Source: Nitrospirota bacterium
Lineage (GTDB): Bacteria; Nitrospirota; Thermodesulfovibrionia; Thermodesulfovibrionales; Magnetobacteriaceae
Assembly (NCBI GenBank): GCA_015233895.1
Contig: JADFXG010000001.1
Coordinates: 310,001 to 374,000 of the forward strand
DNA: 64,000 bases
Reading direction: 5' to 3'
Every line of letters begins with the position of its first letter. Position 1 is the first letter of the stretch. A program made the position numbers and the translations under genes. The notes beneath the pieces were generated by a model. It was not told where the DNA came from and did no database searches. It saw only the letters and a program-made list of their open reading frames with translations. This document shows positions 44,287 through 52,113 of this stretch, piece after piece.

Positions 44287-45283
44287 ATTGGTTTATTGGT
44301 AAATAAGCTTTAGGGTTAAGGGTCAAATCTGAGGATGCTCCCTGTCTGAAATAGTAGTCACCAACAAGGCCAATCATTGCGGCATTATCGGTACAGTGTT
44401 CTTTAGGCGGCATAAGTATCCGCATGTTTTTAAGTGACAGCAGCCGCTCCCTCAGTCTCTCGTTTGCAGCTACCCCGCCAGATATAGTAAGCGTGTTAAT
44501 TCCATGAATTTCAGCAGCCCACAGTAACTTTGTAATAATCGTATCTGTCACAGCAGCCTGAAACGATGCGCATATATCCTCTGTTGATATGTTACTGTTG
44601 TGTAGCAGGTGGTTTCTAACAGAGGTCTTAAGGCCGCTAAAGCTGAAATCAAGTGTGCCTTTTATCAGGGACCTTGGGAAATTAACTGCTTTTGGATTTC
44701 CAATCCTCGCTAACTTATCAATAAGCGGGCCTCCGGGATAATCAAGCCCAAGCATTTTTGCCACTTTGTCATAAGCCTCACCCGCAGCATCATCCCGAGT
44801 GCGGCCTATCTCCTCGTAAGCACCCATAGCGCGTACTAAGTAGAGGCTGGTGTGTCCGCCCGATACGACAAGTGATATGTGCGGGAAAACCGGTTCATGG
44901 GTTAAAAAAACAGAACATATATGTCCCTCAAGGTGATTTACCCCAATAAGGGGCAGGTTTAATGCATAGGCCATAGCTTTTGCAAATGATGTTCCAACTA
45001 TAAGACAGCCAATGAGTCCCGGACCACAACAAACGGCTATTGCCGATAACTGGCTAAACTCTGTGTTGGATTGCTCCATGGCAAGCTTTACGGTAGGCCA
45101 AATCATCTCCGTGTGCCTTCTTGAGGCCGCCTCCGGTACCACTCCACCGTAGAGGCTGTGTATCTCTCCCTGTCCATAAACTATGCTTGATAAAATACTT
45201 CGCCCGTTGCGTATGACTGCTGCCGAGGTATCGTCACAGGATGTGTCTATGGCAAGAATCAGAGAGTCAGTGTCTGATTGCAT
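44285..45283 (-). CDS. tsaD: tRNA threonylcarbamoyladenosine synthase subunit TsaD
   Basis: A 332-residue ASKHA-fold protein with LAIDTSCDDTSAAVI at the N-terminus, the metal-binding GVNHLEGHICSVF (two His, about 109-121) and GGVAANERLRERL near the C-terminus. With TsaB/TsaC/TsaE, not encoded here, it makes t6A37 on ANN-reading tRNAs. Length and motifs are typical. Confidence 0.96.
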   Translation of the reverse strand: MQSDTDSLILAIDTSCDDTSAAVIRNGRSILSSIVYGQGEIHSLYGGVVPEAASRRHTEMIWPTVKLAMEQSNTEFSQLSAIAVCCGPGLIGCLIVGTSFAKAMAYALNLPLIGVNHLEGHICSVFLTHEPVFPHISLVVSGGHTSLYLVRAMGAYEEIGRTRDDAAGEAYDKVAKMLGLDYPGGPLIDKLARIGNPKAVNFPRSLIKGTLDFSFSGLKTSVRNHLLHNSNISTEDICASFQAAVTDTIITKLLWAAEIHGINTLTISGGVAANERLRERLLSLKNMRILMPPKEHCTDNAAMIGLVGDYYFRQGASSDLTLNPKAYLPINQ

Positions 45284-45308
45284 AAATTAGCTATTGTTTC
45301 CTTGCGTT

Positions 45309-46136
45309 TTACACGCTTTTTCCCAAAAACTCCTTCAATTCATCTATTGAACCGGCTTTTTTGATCAGGTTTTTAAACTCCTCTAATTTATCTACAGAGT
45401 TTATAGCTCTAACAATATTCATCAGCTCAAGTCCAGCTAAACCATATTTGAGCTCCAGTCCTAACTCAATCCCCTCAAGCAACCCCTCCTGTTTTCCTTC
45501 AAGCAACCCCTCTTGATAAATATCACTCTCTCTCACATCAATCGTTATAGGCATTTTAGTTACCTCCATTTTAACTTTAGGATATAATTTCCGTAAATCA
45601 GAAAGAATAAGCAACTTTCTGATATAACTTTCTCTTTCTTTGGGCGATAGTAACGAAGTAAGTTTATCAAGAATACTTCTTATTGTGACGTCCACATCAT
45701 TGGTGTTACAAAGTATCGCTAATACAATATCTTCAGGACTATCGCTGGCTATAAGCTGGCTGCAATCAATCTCCCGGATATCAACCACTTTGTAGGAGTA
45801 TTTTATATACTCGTTTTCCATATGATTTTGCATGTTCAGAGGCGCACTACCGACATAAAGCAATATTTGTATCGGTAATATCTTATGTTGGTTAAAGATG
45901 AACCCTGAATATAGATAGAACCGTTGTAGCATATTGTTTTCATTTCTGCCTTGCACCTCAGTATGTATCAGTTTTCCATCAGGAACCTCCATCACCAAAT
46001 CAGGCTCCCTTAATTGGATATCCGGGAACTGGACATCTATAAATTTACACGTATCATACCCAGTGAGAATTTTTAGAAATACTTTTGGCATATCCTTCAA
46101 AATGTCTTTCAACGTAACATCATACTTTTGGTGCAC
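45309..46136 (-). CDS. Rpn-family nuclease (PD-(D/E)XK, transposase_31-like)
   Basis: A 275-residue protein starting from GTG 46136, with AGGCAAAA upstream. The N-terminal nuclease core shows REPDLVMEV and KLIHTEVQGRN (about 43-64), fitting the PD-(D/E)XK D...ExQ pattern. The C-terminus has short EGLLEGKQ repeats and a conserved helical tail. Rpn proteins cut DNA and are implicated in recombination or defence. A broken second copy of the gene lies at 47885-48423, with a 112-bp identical stretch. Confidence 0.85.
   Translation of the reverse strand: MHQKYDVTLKDILKDMPKVFLKILTGYDTCKFIDVQFPDIQLREPDLVMEVPDGKLIHTEVQGRNENNMLQRFYLYSGFIFNQHKILPIQILLYVGSAPLNMQNHMENEYIKYSYKVVDIREIDCSQLIASDSPEDIVLAILCNTNDVDVTIRSILDKLTSLLSPKERESYIRKLLILSDLRKLYPKVKMEVTKMPITIDVRESDIYQEGLLEGKQEGLLEGIELGLELKYGLAGLELMNIVRAINSVDKLEEFKNLIKKAGSIDELKEFLGKSV
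45370..45481. repeat. 112-bp direct repeat, copy 1
   Basis: Identical to 47946-48057 in the same orientation. It encodes the conserved C-terminal tail of the Rpn-family protein. Confidence 0.85.
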
Positions 46137-46220
46137 TTTTGCCTCTCCCTATTATTTATAATCATACTATTATAACACAGCGATTAAATGAAAATTTTCC
46201 CCCCGCACATACTTTTTTGC

Positions 46221-46250
46221 TTGACTTTTTTTTAATATGTGCTTTACTAT
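46221..46250 (+). promoter_or_regulatory. Promoter for the beta-propeller gene
   Basis: TTGACT (46221-46226), 18 bases, TACTAT (46245-46250), about 26 bases before the translation start. Confidence 0.5.
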
Positions 46251-46275
46251 GTCACAAAAGGCAGGGAGGTGTTGA

Positions 46276-47802
46276 GTGACGATGTTTTATGGTTCAATCA
46301 AAAAGTGTGCATTTATGAGAAAGTTCATAATATTATTAATATGCAGCGTTTTTTTATTTGTTTTTAGTAGTAATTCATTTGCAGATATCGGTGGTATCGG
46401 TATCGATACAACCACAACAGCTTCAACCACAACAGCACCAACCACCTCAACGACAACAGCGTCAACAACTACCACAACGAGAGCCACAACTACCACGACA
46501 GCAGGCACAACCACAGCATCAACAACGACTACTGCATCAACTACTACGACAACGGCATCAGGGACTACTTCATCCGGTTACACTTGGACTGCGAGAACAG
46601 GTGCAGGCAGTAGAAATTGGCAAGGAGTAGCATCCTCTTCTGATGGATCAAAACTTGCTGCTGCAGTTAATAGTGGTTATATTTATACCTCAACAGATTC
46701 AGGTGCAACATGGGTAGCACAAACAAGTGCTGGAAGCAGAAGTTGGTATCCTATAGCGTCATCGTCAGATGGATCAAAACTCGCTGCAGGGGAGTTCGGA
46801 GGTTATATTTATACATCAACAGATTCTGGTGCAACATGGACGGCGCAAACTAATGCTGGTATCGGGTATTGGTGGAGTATAGCGATGTCATTGGATGGGA
46901 CAAAACTCGCTGCTGGAGTCAAAGGTCCGGGATATATTTATACCTCAACAGATTCAGGTGCTACCTGGACTGAGAGAACAGGTGCTGGTTATAGATATTG
47001 GACCGGTATAACATCGTCATCAGATGGGTCAAAACTTGCTGCTCACGCTGGTATTGGTGGGTCATACATATATACCTCAACAGATTCAGGTGCTACATGG
47101 ACAGAACGAACAAATGCTGGTTATAGATATTGGCAATCAATAGCAGGATCATCGGATGGGAAAAAGCTCGTTGCCGGAGTAGGCGGTGGTGGTGATGGTT
47201 TCACTGGTTATATTTATACCTCAACAGATTCAGGCGCTACATGGACAGAACGAACAAATGCTGGTAGCAGAAATTGGTGGTCAATAACATCATCATCAGA
47301 TGGATCAAATCTCGCTGCAGGGAATTTCTCGGAATATATTTATACCTCAACAGATTCTGGTGCTACATGGACTGCACAAACTGGTGCTGGTAGCAGAAAT
47401 TGGTACGGAATAGCTTCATCATCAGATGGTACTAAAATAGTCACTGAAGTTGCTTATGGCTATATCTACACTGGTGTATCCTCATCACTCACACATACAC
47501 TTACAGCGCCGACAACAACAGCAGTCTATCGTGGTGGTAATTTAGGGCCATATTCCTCAACCGTTATTAATAGCTCAAGTTCTACCTATTACATGTACGC
47601 TTATGTTTATACACCAAGCGGGACATGGCTTGCTCTAAATAGCGGTATAACTATATCATCGGGACAAACATTGTCTGCAAGCAATCTATATTCGTATGTT
47701 CCATACGGTGCTGAAACTGGTACCTATTATTATTTTGAAATAATTTATGATACAAGCTGGAATACTTACGAGTATAAGTATTTCACTTATACTGTCTATT
47801 GA
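46276..47802 (+). CDS. Exported Thr-rich, seven-unit Asp-box beta-propeller protein
   Basis: A 508-residue protein with a hydrophobic signal segment (after MRKF, ending near SFAD). GTG 46276 has GGGAGG six bases upstream; ATG 46282 or 46315 are alternatives. A Thr/Ala/Ser linker (about 38-95) is followed by seven units of about 42-48 residues built on TW-x-(A/E)-(R/Q)T-x-AG, W, SSDGSKL and GYIYTSTDSGA. Six STDSGATW Asp-boxes are intact. A beta-sandwich-like C-terminus ends in tyrosine-rich strands. It is probably a surface or secreted propeller; ligand unknown. Confidence 0.85.
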   Translation: MTMFYGSIKKCAFMRKFIILLICSVFLFVFSSNSFADIGGIGIDTTTTASTTTAPTTSTTTASTTTTTRATTTTTAGTTTASTTTTASTTTTTASGTTSSGYTWTARTGAGSRNWQGVASSSDGSKLAAAVNSGYIYTSTDSGATWVAQTSAGSRSWYPIASSSDGSKLAAGEFGGYIYTSTDSGATWTAQTNAGIGYWWSIAMSLDGTKLAAGVKGPGYIYTSTDSGATWTERTGAGYRYWTGITSSSDGSKLAAHAGIGGSYIYTSTDSGATWTERTNAGYRYWQSIAGSSDGKKLVAGVGGGGDGFTGYIYTSTDSGATWTERTNAGSRNWWSITSSSDGSNLAAGNFSEYIYTSTDSGATWTAQTGAGSRNWYGIASSSDGTKIVTEVAYGYIYTGVSSSLTHTLTAPTTTAVYRGGNLGPYSSTVINSSSSTYYMYAYVYTPSGTWLALNSGITISSGQTLSASNLYSYVPYGAETGTYYYFEIIYDTSWNTYEYKYFTYTVY

Positions 47803-47833
47803 TACAAGGGAATTTTTAAAAGAAAACGTATTA

Positions 47834-47873
47834 ATCCGCAGATGGACGCAGATGAAAAAAACAATCTGCGGAT
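47834..47873. terminator. Hairpin after the beta-propeller gene
   Basis: ATCCGCAGAT and ATCTGCGGAT (10 bp) separated by 20 bases containing another GCAGAT. It resembles a widespread dispersed repeat and separates the propeller gene from the broken Rpn gene. Confidence 0.6.
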
Positions 47874-47945
47874 AAAATCTTTTCCTACACGCTCTTTCCC
47901 AAAAACTCCTTCAATTCATCCACGGAACCAGCTTTCTTGATGAGA

Positions 47946-48057
47946 TTTTTAAACTCCTCTAATTTATCTACAGAGTTTATAGCTCTAACAATATTCATCA
48001 GCTCAAGTCCAGCTAAACCATATTTGAGCTCCAGTCCTAACTCAATCCCCTCAAGCA
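47946..48057. repeat. 112-bp direct repeat, copy 2
   Basis: Identical to 45370-45481, offset 2576 bp, same orientation; the pair brackets the beta-propeller gene. Confidence 0.85.
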
Positions 48058-48190
48058 GCCCATCACGTTTACCCTCAAACAGCCCCTCCTGTTTACCCTT
48101 AAGCAATCCCTTCTCCTCAGCTTCCTTATAAATATCGCTATCGGCAAAATCAATCGTTATAGGCATTTTCTCCACCTCCAGTTTTACTTT

Positions 48191-48370
48191 ATACCGAGTT
48201 GCAATCTAAACTATAATATAAAGAGGAGATTACTACGTCGCTACGCTCCTCGTAATGACGGATAATTCCGCCCATACACAACCCACGCCGTCATTGCGAA
48301 CCCCCGAATGGGGTCCCAGGGGTATCCCCTATGGGGAGGGCAATCTCCTCTTTTGAGCGCAACTTGGTAT
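48191..48370. repeat. Repeat A1, MITE-like element (180 bp) inserted in an Rpn gene
   Basis: Terminal inverted repeats ATACCGAGTTGC (48191-48202) and GCAACTTGGTAT (48359-48370) match at 11 of 12 positions. Inner arms AAAGAGGAGATT and AATCTCCTCTTT are perfect reverse complements. The core has the TACGTCGCTACGCTCCTCGT and GCCGTCATTGCGA blocks known from dispersed repeats in many bacteria. The second copy is at 50568-50743. Confidence 0.8.
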
Positions 48371-48440
48371 TAGTATATATCCTTCAATAAATCCTTTAAT
48401 GTAATGTCATATTTCTGGTGCATATCCTCTGCCCTTGTTA

Positions 48441-49052
48441 TTAGTTATCTATTATGGAAAGCCCGGAGGGCGGAGTAAACTTAAACAAAGAATCCTCTAA
48501 TCCGGTGTTTATTCTTACGCCTGACAAAGTAAGCTCAACCACGTTTTCATTTTTATCATAAACCACTATTTTTTTGATTGGAAACCCCTCCTTTGACGGA
48601 TAAATATCAAAATACCGGAGATTGAAATTCGACTGTTTTGGTGTAAATCTTATGACACCGTCTTTTTCCTCAACATTATAATTTGTCTGGACATCCTTAA
48701 AACCCCTTAAAAGCGCAAGCGGTGTCTGGCCGATTGTCCTTTCATCATATTTTGACCGGAATGCCTGAGCATTTTTTTTCTGATAAATTATCAATTCCCC
48801 CTCATTTATATAAACCTCCTGACTCTCATTGCCCTCATACCGCCAGGACATCCGCTTCGGTGGTTTTATATAAAAGCTCCCACTATATGTCAGTTCCTTT
48901 TCCAAATCCTTTAACTTGCTTAGTTGAACAAAACTCCCCCTTATGTCTTTTACCGATTCATAGTAGTCCTTAATCACAGAGACAAACGGTTTAGCAGCAA
49001 ACGCAGTTGATGACGTGATTAACAGAATAAAAACTATCAATATTTTTTTCAT
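48441..49052 (-). CDS. lolA: Outer-membrane lipoprotein carrier LolA-like
   Basis: A 203-residue periplasmic protein with a signal peptide (cleavage near AFAAK, residue 20) and the LolA fold features: the SFVQLSKLKDLEKEL opening, FYIKPPKRMSWRYEG (about 61-75) and a later TPLALLRGF. It carries lipoproteins from the LolCDE exporter to the outer membrane. It starts 1 base after the wbaP-like stop. LolA homologs with other cargos exist, so the symbol is family-level. Confidence 0.88.
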   Translation of the reverse strand: MKKILIVFILLITSSTAFAAKPFVSVIKDYYESVKDIRGSFVQLSKLKDLEKELTYSGSFYIKPPKRMSWRYEGNESQEVYINEGELIIYQKKNAQAFRSKYDERTIGQTPLALLRGFKDVQTNYNVEEKDGVIRFTPKQSNFNLRYFDIYPSKEGFPIKKIVVYDKNENVVELTLSGVRINTGLEDSLFKFTPPSGLSIIDN

Positions 49053-50474
49053 TTAGCTGACCCCTTTCATAGAAAGAACCACCTTTATGGTTCTCAATAG
49101 TATAAAAACATCAAGCCACAGTGACCAGTTCATTATGTACCAGATGTCAAGCCTTATCCTGTTTTCGTAAGTGGTGTTGTTTCGGCCTGAGACTTGCCAA
49201 AGGCCGGTTATTCCGGGAGCAACTGTGGTTATGGCATCAAGATGGTCTTTTATGGCATCCATCTCTCTTAATAAGTACGGACGTGGGCCAACTAAACTCA
49301 TACTCCCCCCTAATACATTAAAAATCTGCGGCAGTTCGTCCAGGGAGGTTTTTCTTAAAAACGCTCCTATACGAGTAATCCGCGGGTCATTTGGAAGTTT
49401 CCAGTACTTTTCCCACTTCTCCCTAAGCTCCTGATTGCTGTTTAGAAGCTCGGTAAGAAGATCCTCAGAGTCCTTAACCATCGTTCTGAACTTATAACAT
49501 CTGAACACTTTACCGTTTTTACCTATTCTTTCGTGCGAATAGATGACTGGCCCCGCTGACTGTAACTTTATAGCTATACCAAATGCCGTCATAAGCACAA
49601 GCACAAAAGGCATAAGCGCAAGGCTTACGATGAGGTCAAACACTCTCTTAAGTACCCTGTTAACGATATACTTCAGGTTGTTTCTCACCTTAAGCAAAAA
49701 TATCTCCTCATAGAACAAATGCATAAGCTCGGTGTTTAACAACGCTACGCCATAGAGATTTGGTACTATCAGGGTGTTTTTTACTTTTTGTTGTATTTCA
49801 AACGCCATTGCGGATGTTAACTCAGGGCCCAAAGACGGCATTGCTATTATGATTGTGTTAATCTTAAGTTCCCTTACAAATTTAGTGTAATGCCTGACTG
49901 AGCCAAAGACTTTTTTCCCGTCAATAAAAGTGCCTATTTTTTCCGTGTCATCATCAAGATATCCTATCACGTCATAGCCAATATGGGTTTCTCTGGCAAG
50001 CCATTTTGAGATTAGTTTTCCGGTCTTCCCGGCTCCAAGCACAAGGACTTTTTCCTTGCATATGCCGATTTGAAACAACAGCTTTTTACCGTATAGATGA
50101 AACACAGGGTAAACAAAAAAAGAAAATAACCACAAACATACCAGCACAGGCCGTGAGACGAGACCCGGGATCCGCCCCAGAGTAACCACTGCCATAAGCA
50201 CTACAAAGGCCAGGGTTATGGCATGAAAGAGTTTCTTGTTTTCATCCCAAAACGTTGTCCTTGCAGTGTATATCTGCTGATTAGCTATAAAAAACACAAA
50301 AATGGCAGGTATCCACCACAATCGGAGATAGTAGTGAAAGCTATAGTTTGGTGTTTTAAATGTAAAAAAAAAGGGTAACAGATTTTCCCTAACATGCCAC
50401 GACAGATATACAGAGCTGTAGTAGGCAGCAAGGTCAATCAAAATCAGTGAACAGACCTGTATGAACTTTTTCAT
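49053..50474 (-). CDS. wbaP: Undecaprenyl-phosphate sugar-1-phosphate transferase (WbaP-like)
   Basis: A 473-residue polyprenol-phosphate phosphoglycosyltransferase. Several N-terminal membrane helices (about 5-145) are followed by a Rossmann-like domain (VLVLGAGKTGKLIS, VIGYLDDD), a membrane segment near 285, and a C-terminal catalytic domain with SAGPVIYSHERIGKNGK, CYKFRTM, LRKTSLDELPQ and SMSLVGPRPY. It primes O-antigen or exopolysaccharide synthesis on undecaprenyl phosphate. Sugar (Gal or Glc) cannot be decided. It fits with the glycosyltransferases between 37 and 44 kb. Confidence 0.92.
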   Translation of the reverse strand: MKKFIQVCSLILIDLAAYYSSVYLSWHVRENLLPFFFTFKTPNYSFHYYLRLWWIPAIFVFFIANQQIYTARTTFWDENKKLFHAITLAFVVLMAVVTLGRIPGLVSRPVLVCLWLFSFFVYPVFHLYGKKLLFQIGICKEKVLVLGAGKTGKLISKWLARETHIGYDVIGYLDDDTEKIGTFIDGKKVFGSVRHYTKFVRELKINTIIIAMPSLGPELTSAMAFEIQQKVKNTLIVPNLYGVALLNTELMHLFYEEIFLLKVRNNLKYIVNRVLKRVFDLIVSLALMPFVLVLMTAFGIAIKLQSAGPVIYSHERIGKNGKVFRCYKFRTMVKDSEDLLTELLNSNQELREKWEKYWKLPNDPRITRIGAFLRKTSLDELPQIFNVLGGSMSLVGPRPYLLREMDAIKDHLDAITTVAPGITGLWQVSGRNNTTYENRIRLDIWYIMNWSLWLDVFILLRTIKVVLSMKGVS

Positions 50475-50567
50475 TTTACCTTTCCATTAAAAACATTTTC
50501 CTATTTTACCTTTCGAGTGCTGGAAAAAGAAAGAAGCGGTTTTACCACATGCTTAAATGGGTTGCTG

Positions 50568-50743
50568 ATACCAAGTAGTAGTCTAAAATATAATATTAAA
50601 GAGGAGATTACCACGTCGCTAACGCTCCTCGTAATGACGGACAGGGACGTCCATGTACAGTCCCCCACGCCGTCATTGCGAACCCCCGCAGGGGGTGTGG
50701 CAATCTCATCTTTGTCGTTTTATCTTTGAACGCAACTCGGTAT
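50568..50743. repeat. Repeat A2, MITE-like element (176 bp)
   Basis: Ends ATACCAAG and CTCGGTAT form the terminal inverted repeats, with AAAGAGGAGATTACCACGTC near the left end and GGCAATCTCATCTTT near the right. It shares nearly its whole core with A1 (48191-48370), in the same orientation. Confidence 0.78.
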
Positions 50744-50771
50744 GAGTGAGAAATTTTTATAAGTATTTTGC

Positions 50772-50777
50772 TATAAT
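50772..50777 (+). promoter_or_regulatory. TATAAT -10 box next to the acylphosphatase start
   Basis: A perfect TATAAT ends 9 bases before the ATG, so transcription would begin about 2-3 bases before it, giving a nearly leaderless mRNA. No good -35 was seen. Confidence 0.4.
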
Positions 50778-50786
50778 CGCCATATA

Positions 50787-51080
50787 ATGGGTCAAAAGGG
50801 GCAGGGGCATAAACGGGCACACCTGACAATTGAGGGCAGGGTGCAGGGGGTGTGTTTCAGGGCATTTACGGCTGAGACTGCCCGCAGGGAGGGTGTGCGC
50901 GGATGGGTCAGAAATCTGGCCGGTGGCGATGTCGAGGCACTCTTTGAGGGACCGGAAACTGCCGTGGCAAAGGTGGTAGCCGCCTGTTATAAGGGGCCTC
51001 CCGGCGCTCTTGTAACCAATGTCAAGTTAACGTGGCAGGAGTATAAGGGAGATTTTGAAACTTTTTCCATCAGATACTGA
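50787..51080 (+). CDS. Acylphosphatase
   Basis: A 97-residue protein with the signature GRVQGVCFRAFT (catalytic Arg, about 18-29) and GWVRNLAGGDVEALFEG (catalytic Asn, about 40-56). It hydrolyses acyl phosphates in the cytosol. The Tyr or Phe after VQGV is replaced by Cys (GVCFR), a small departure. It is followed by the methyltransferase gene after 19 bases. Confidence 0.93.
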   Translation: MGQKGQGHKRAHLTIEGRVQGVCFRAFTAETARREGVRGWVRNLAGGDVEALFEGPETAVAKVVAACYKGPPGALVTNVKLTWQEYKGDFETFSIRY

Positions 51081-51099
51081 CACGGTGTTTAGCCGATAG

Positions 51100-52113
51100 A
51101 TGGCCGGGGTCATCTGTAAGTTTTGCGCCTCTGAGATACTTGCGCCGTCTTTGTCTGATATTACATTCAGCAATAAACGCTATAGCGTTTTTTTCTGCAA
51201 CAAATGCAAAATTGGCATGACTGACCCTGAACCTAATAACTCGCAACTGTCTAAACTCTATGAAGTTGGCAAGTACCGTGAAAAGAAAGGGAGGCGGTTT
51301 GTCCCTTTTATAGAGTATTTTATAATTGCCTTCAGACACTCCCGCAGAAGGCGGATAGAGTTTTTTAAGAAAAACGGCAGAATTCTTGACATAGGCTGCG
51401 GGCGTGGTCTGTTTCTACACATAATGAAGCAGCACGGCTGGGACGTGTCTGCTGTGGAGTTTGACAAACCAACCGCTACAAACGTGTCGGAGACTTTTGG
51501 TATCAACTGTATATCCGGACATCCGGATTTATGGACTTTCACCGCTGCCTCATTTGATGTAATAACTTTAAACCACGTTCTTGAACACGTCCCGTGGCCG
51601 CTTGAAATGCTCAATAAATGCAACAGCCTGCTTAAATCAGGCGGACTTATTGTCATCTCAGTTCCTAATTTTTCAAGCATTCAGGCCTCCTATGCCAAAG
51701 AAAACTGGTTTCACCTCGATATTCCCTATCACCTCAGCCACTTTACCGGGGACGGGCTGATACGTGTTATAGAGCAGCATGGATTTAAAATTGTAAAGGT
51801 ACGGCGTTTTGACCTTGAGTACTCGCCATTTGGCTGGCTTCAAAGCCTTTTAAACTCAGCAGGGGTTAGAAAGAACCTCCTCTACTCATATATACTTGAT
51901 ATGGAGTGGTCAAAGAGGCTGATTAAAGATGTTTCTAAATTTTATGTATTAATAATTATTTTTTTATTTATATTTTTTGCGCCCATCTCCTTAATTCTCT
52001 CACTCTATGAATCATACGTGAAAAAAAGAGGCGGAGTTACTGAAGTTTTTGCACTTAAAAAAGACACACTGTCTGATATAGTTGGAACTGATGATAATAC
52101 GAAAATTATTTAA
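51100..52113 (+). CDS. Class I SAM methyltransferase with zinc-ribbon-like N-terminus
   Basis: A 337-residue protein. An N-terminal CKFC...CNKC pair (about residues 7-40) suggests a zinc ribbon. A Methyltransf_23-like domain has RILDIGCGRGLFL (motif I, about 90-102), VITLNHVLEHVPWPLEML and GGLIVISVPN. A C-terminal hydrophobic helix (about 287-310) may anchor it to the membrane. This layout is common in polysaccharide-cluster methyltransferases; the substrate is unknown. It overlaps the next gene. Confidence 0.87.
   Translation: MAGVICKFCASEILAPSLSDITFSNKRYSVFFCNKCKIGMTDPEPNNSQLSKLYEVGKYREKKGRRFVPFIEYFIIAFRHSRRRRIEFFKKNGRILDIGCGRGLFLHIMKQHGWDVSAVEFDKPTATNVSETFGINCISGHPDLWTFTAASFDVITLNHVLEHVPWPLEMLNKCNSLLKSGGLIVISVPNFSSIQASYAKENWFHLDIPYHLSHFTGDGLIRVIEQHGFKIVKVRRFDLEYSPFGWLQSLLNSAGVRKNLLYSYILDMEWSKRLIKDVSKFYVLIIIFLFIFFAPISLILSLYESYVKKRGGVTEVFALKKDTLSDIVGTDDNTKII

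Larger units (their letters stand above)
47885..48423 (-). pseudogene. Rpn-family nuclease gene broken by repeat A1
   Basis: The intact homologous C-terminus (47885-48175, continuing back to about 48190 as RYKVKLEVEK) and the first 16 codons (48423-48376, MHQKYDITLKDLLKDI) of an Rpn gene survive. Between them lies a 180-bp repeat instead of the central roughly 180 codons. The frame from the start codon ends in TAA at 48370-48372. The C-terminal fragment has ATG with GGAGGTGGAG upstream, so a 96-residue peptide could still be made. It is the relic of a second copy of 45309-46136. Confidence 0.85.
50475..50786. other. 312-bp intergenic region
   Basis: Between divergent wbaP and the acylphosphatase gene. 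It is dominated by repeat A2 (50568-50743). A TATAAT at 50772-50777 probably drives the acylphosphatase gene. Nothing else could be identified. Confidence 0.5.

Noticed and set aside
46287-46514. Minus-strand frame rich in valine opposite the Thr-rich linker
   Set aside because: It is the antisense reading of the ACA/ACC threonine codons and has no gene features.
46405-46575. ACA/ACC repeat tract as a phase-variation microsatellite
   Set aside because: The tract is made of degenerate, imperfect triplets; slippage in triplets would not shift the frame, and no perfect unit is repeated long enough.
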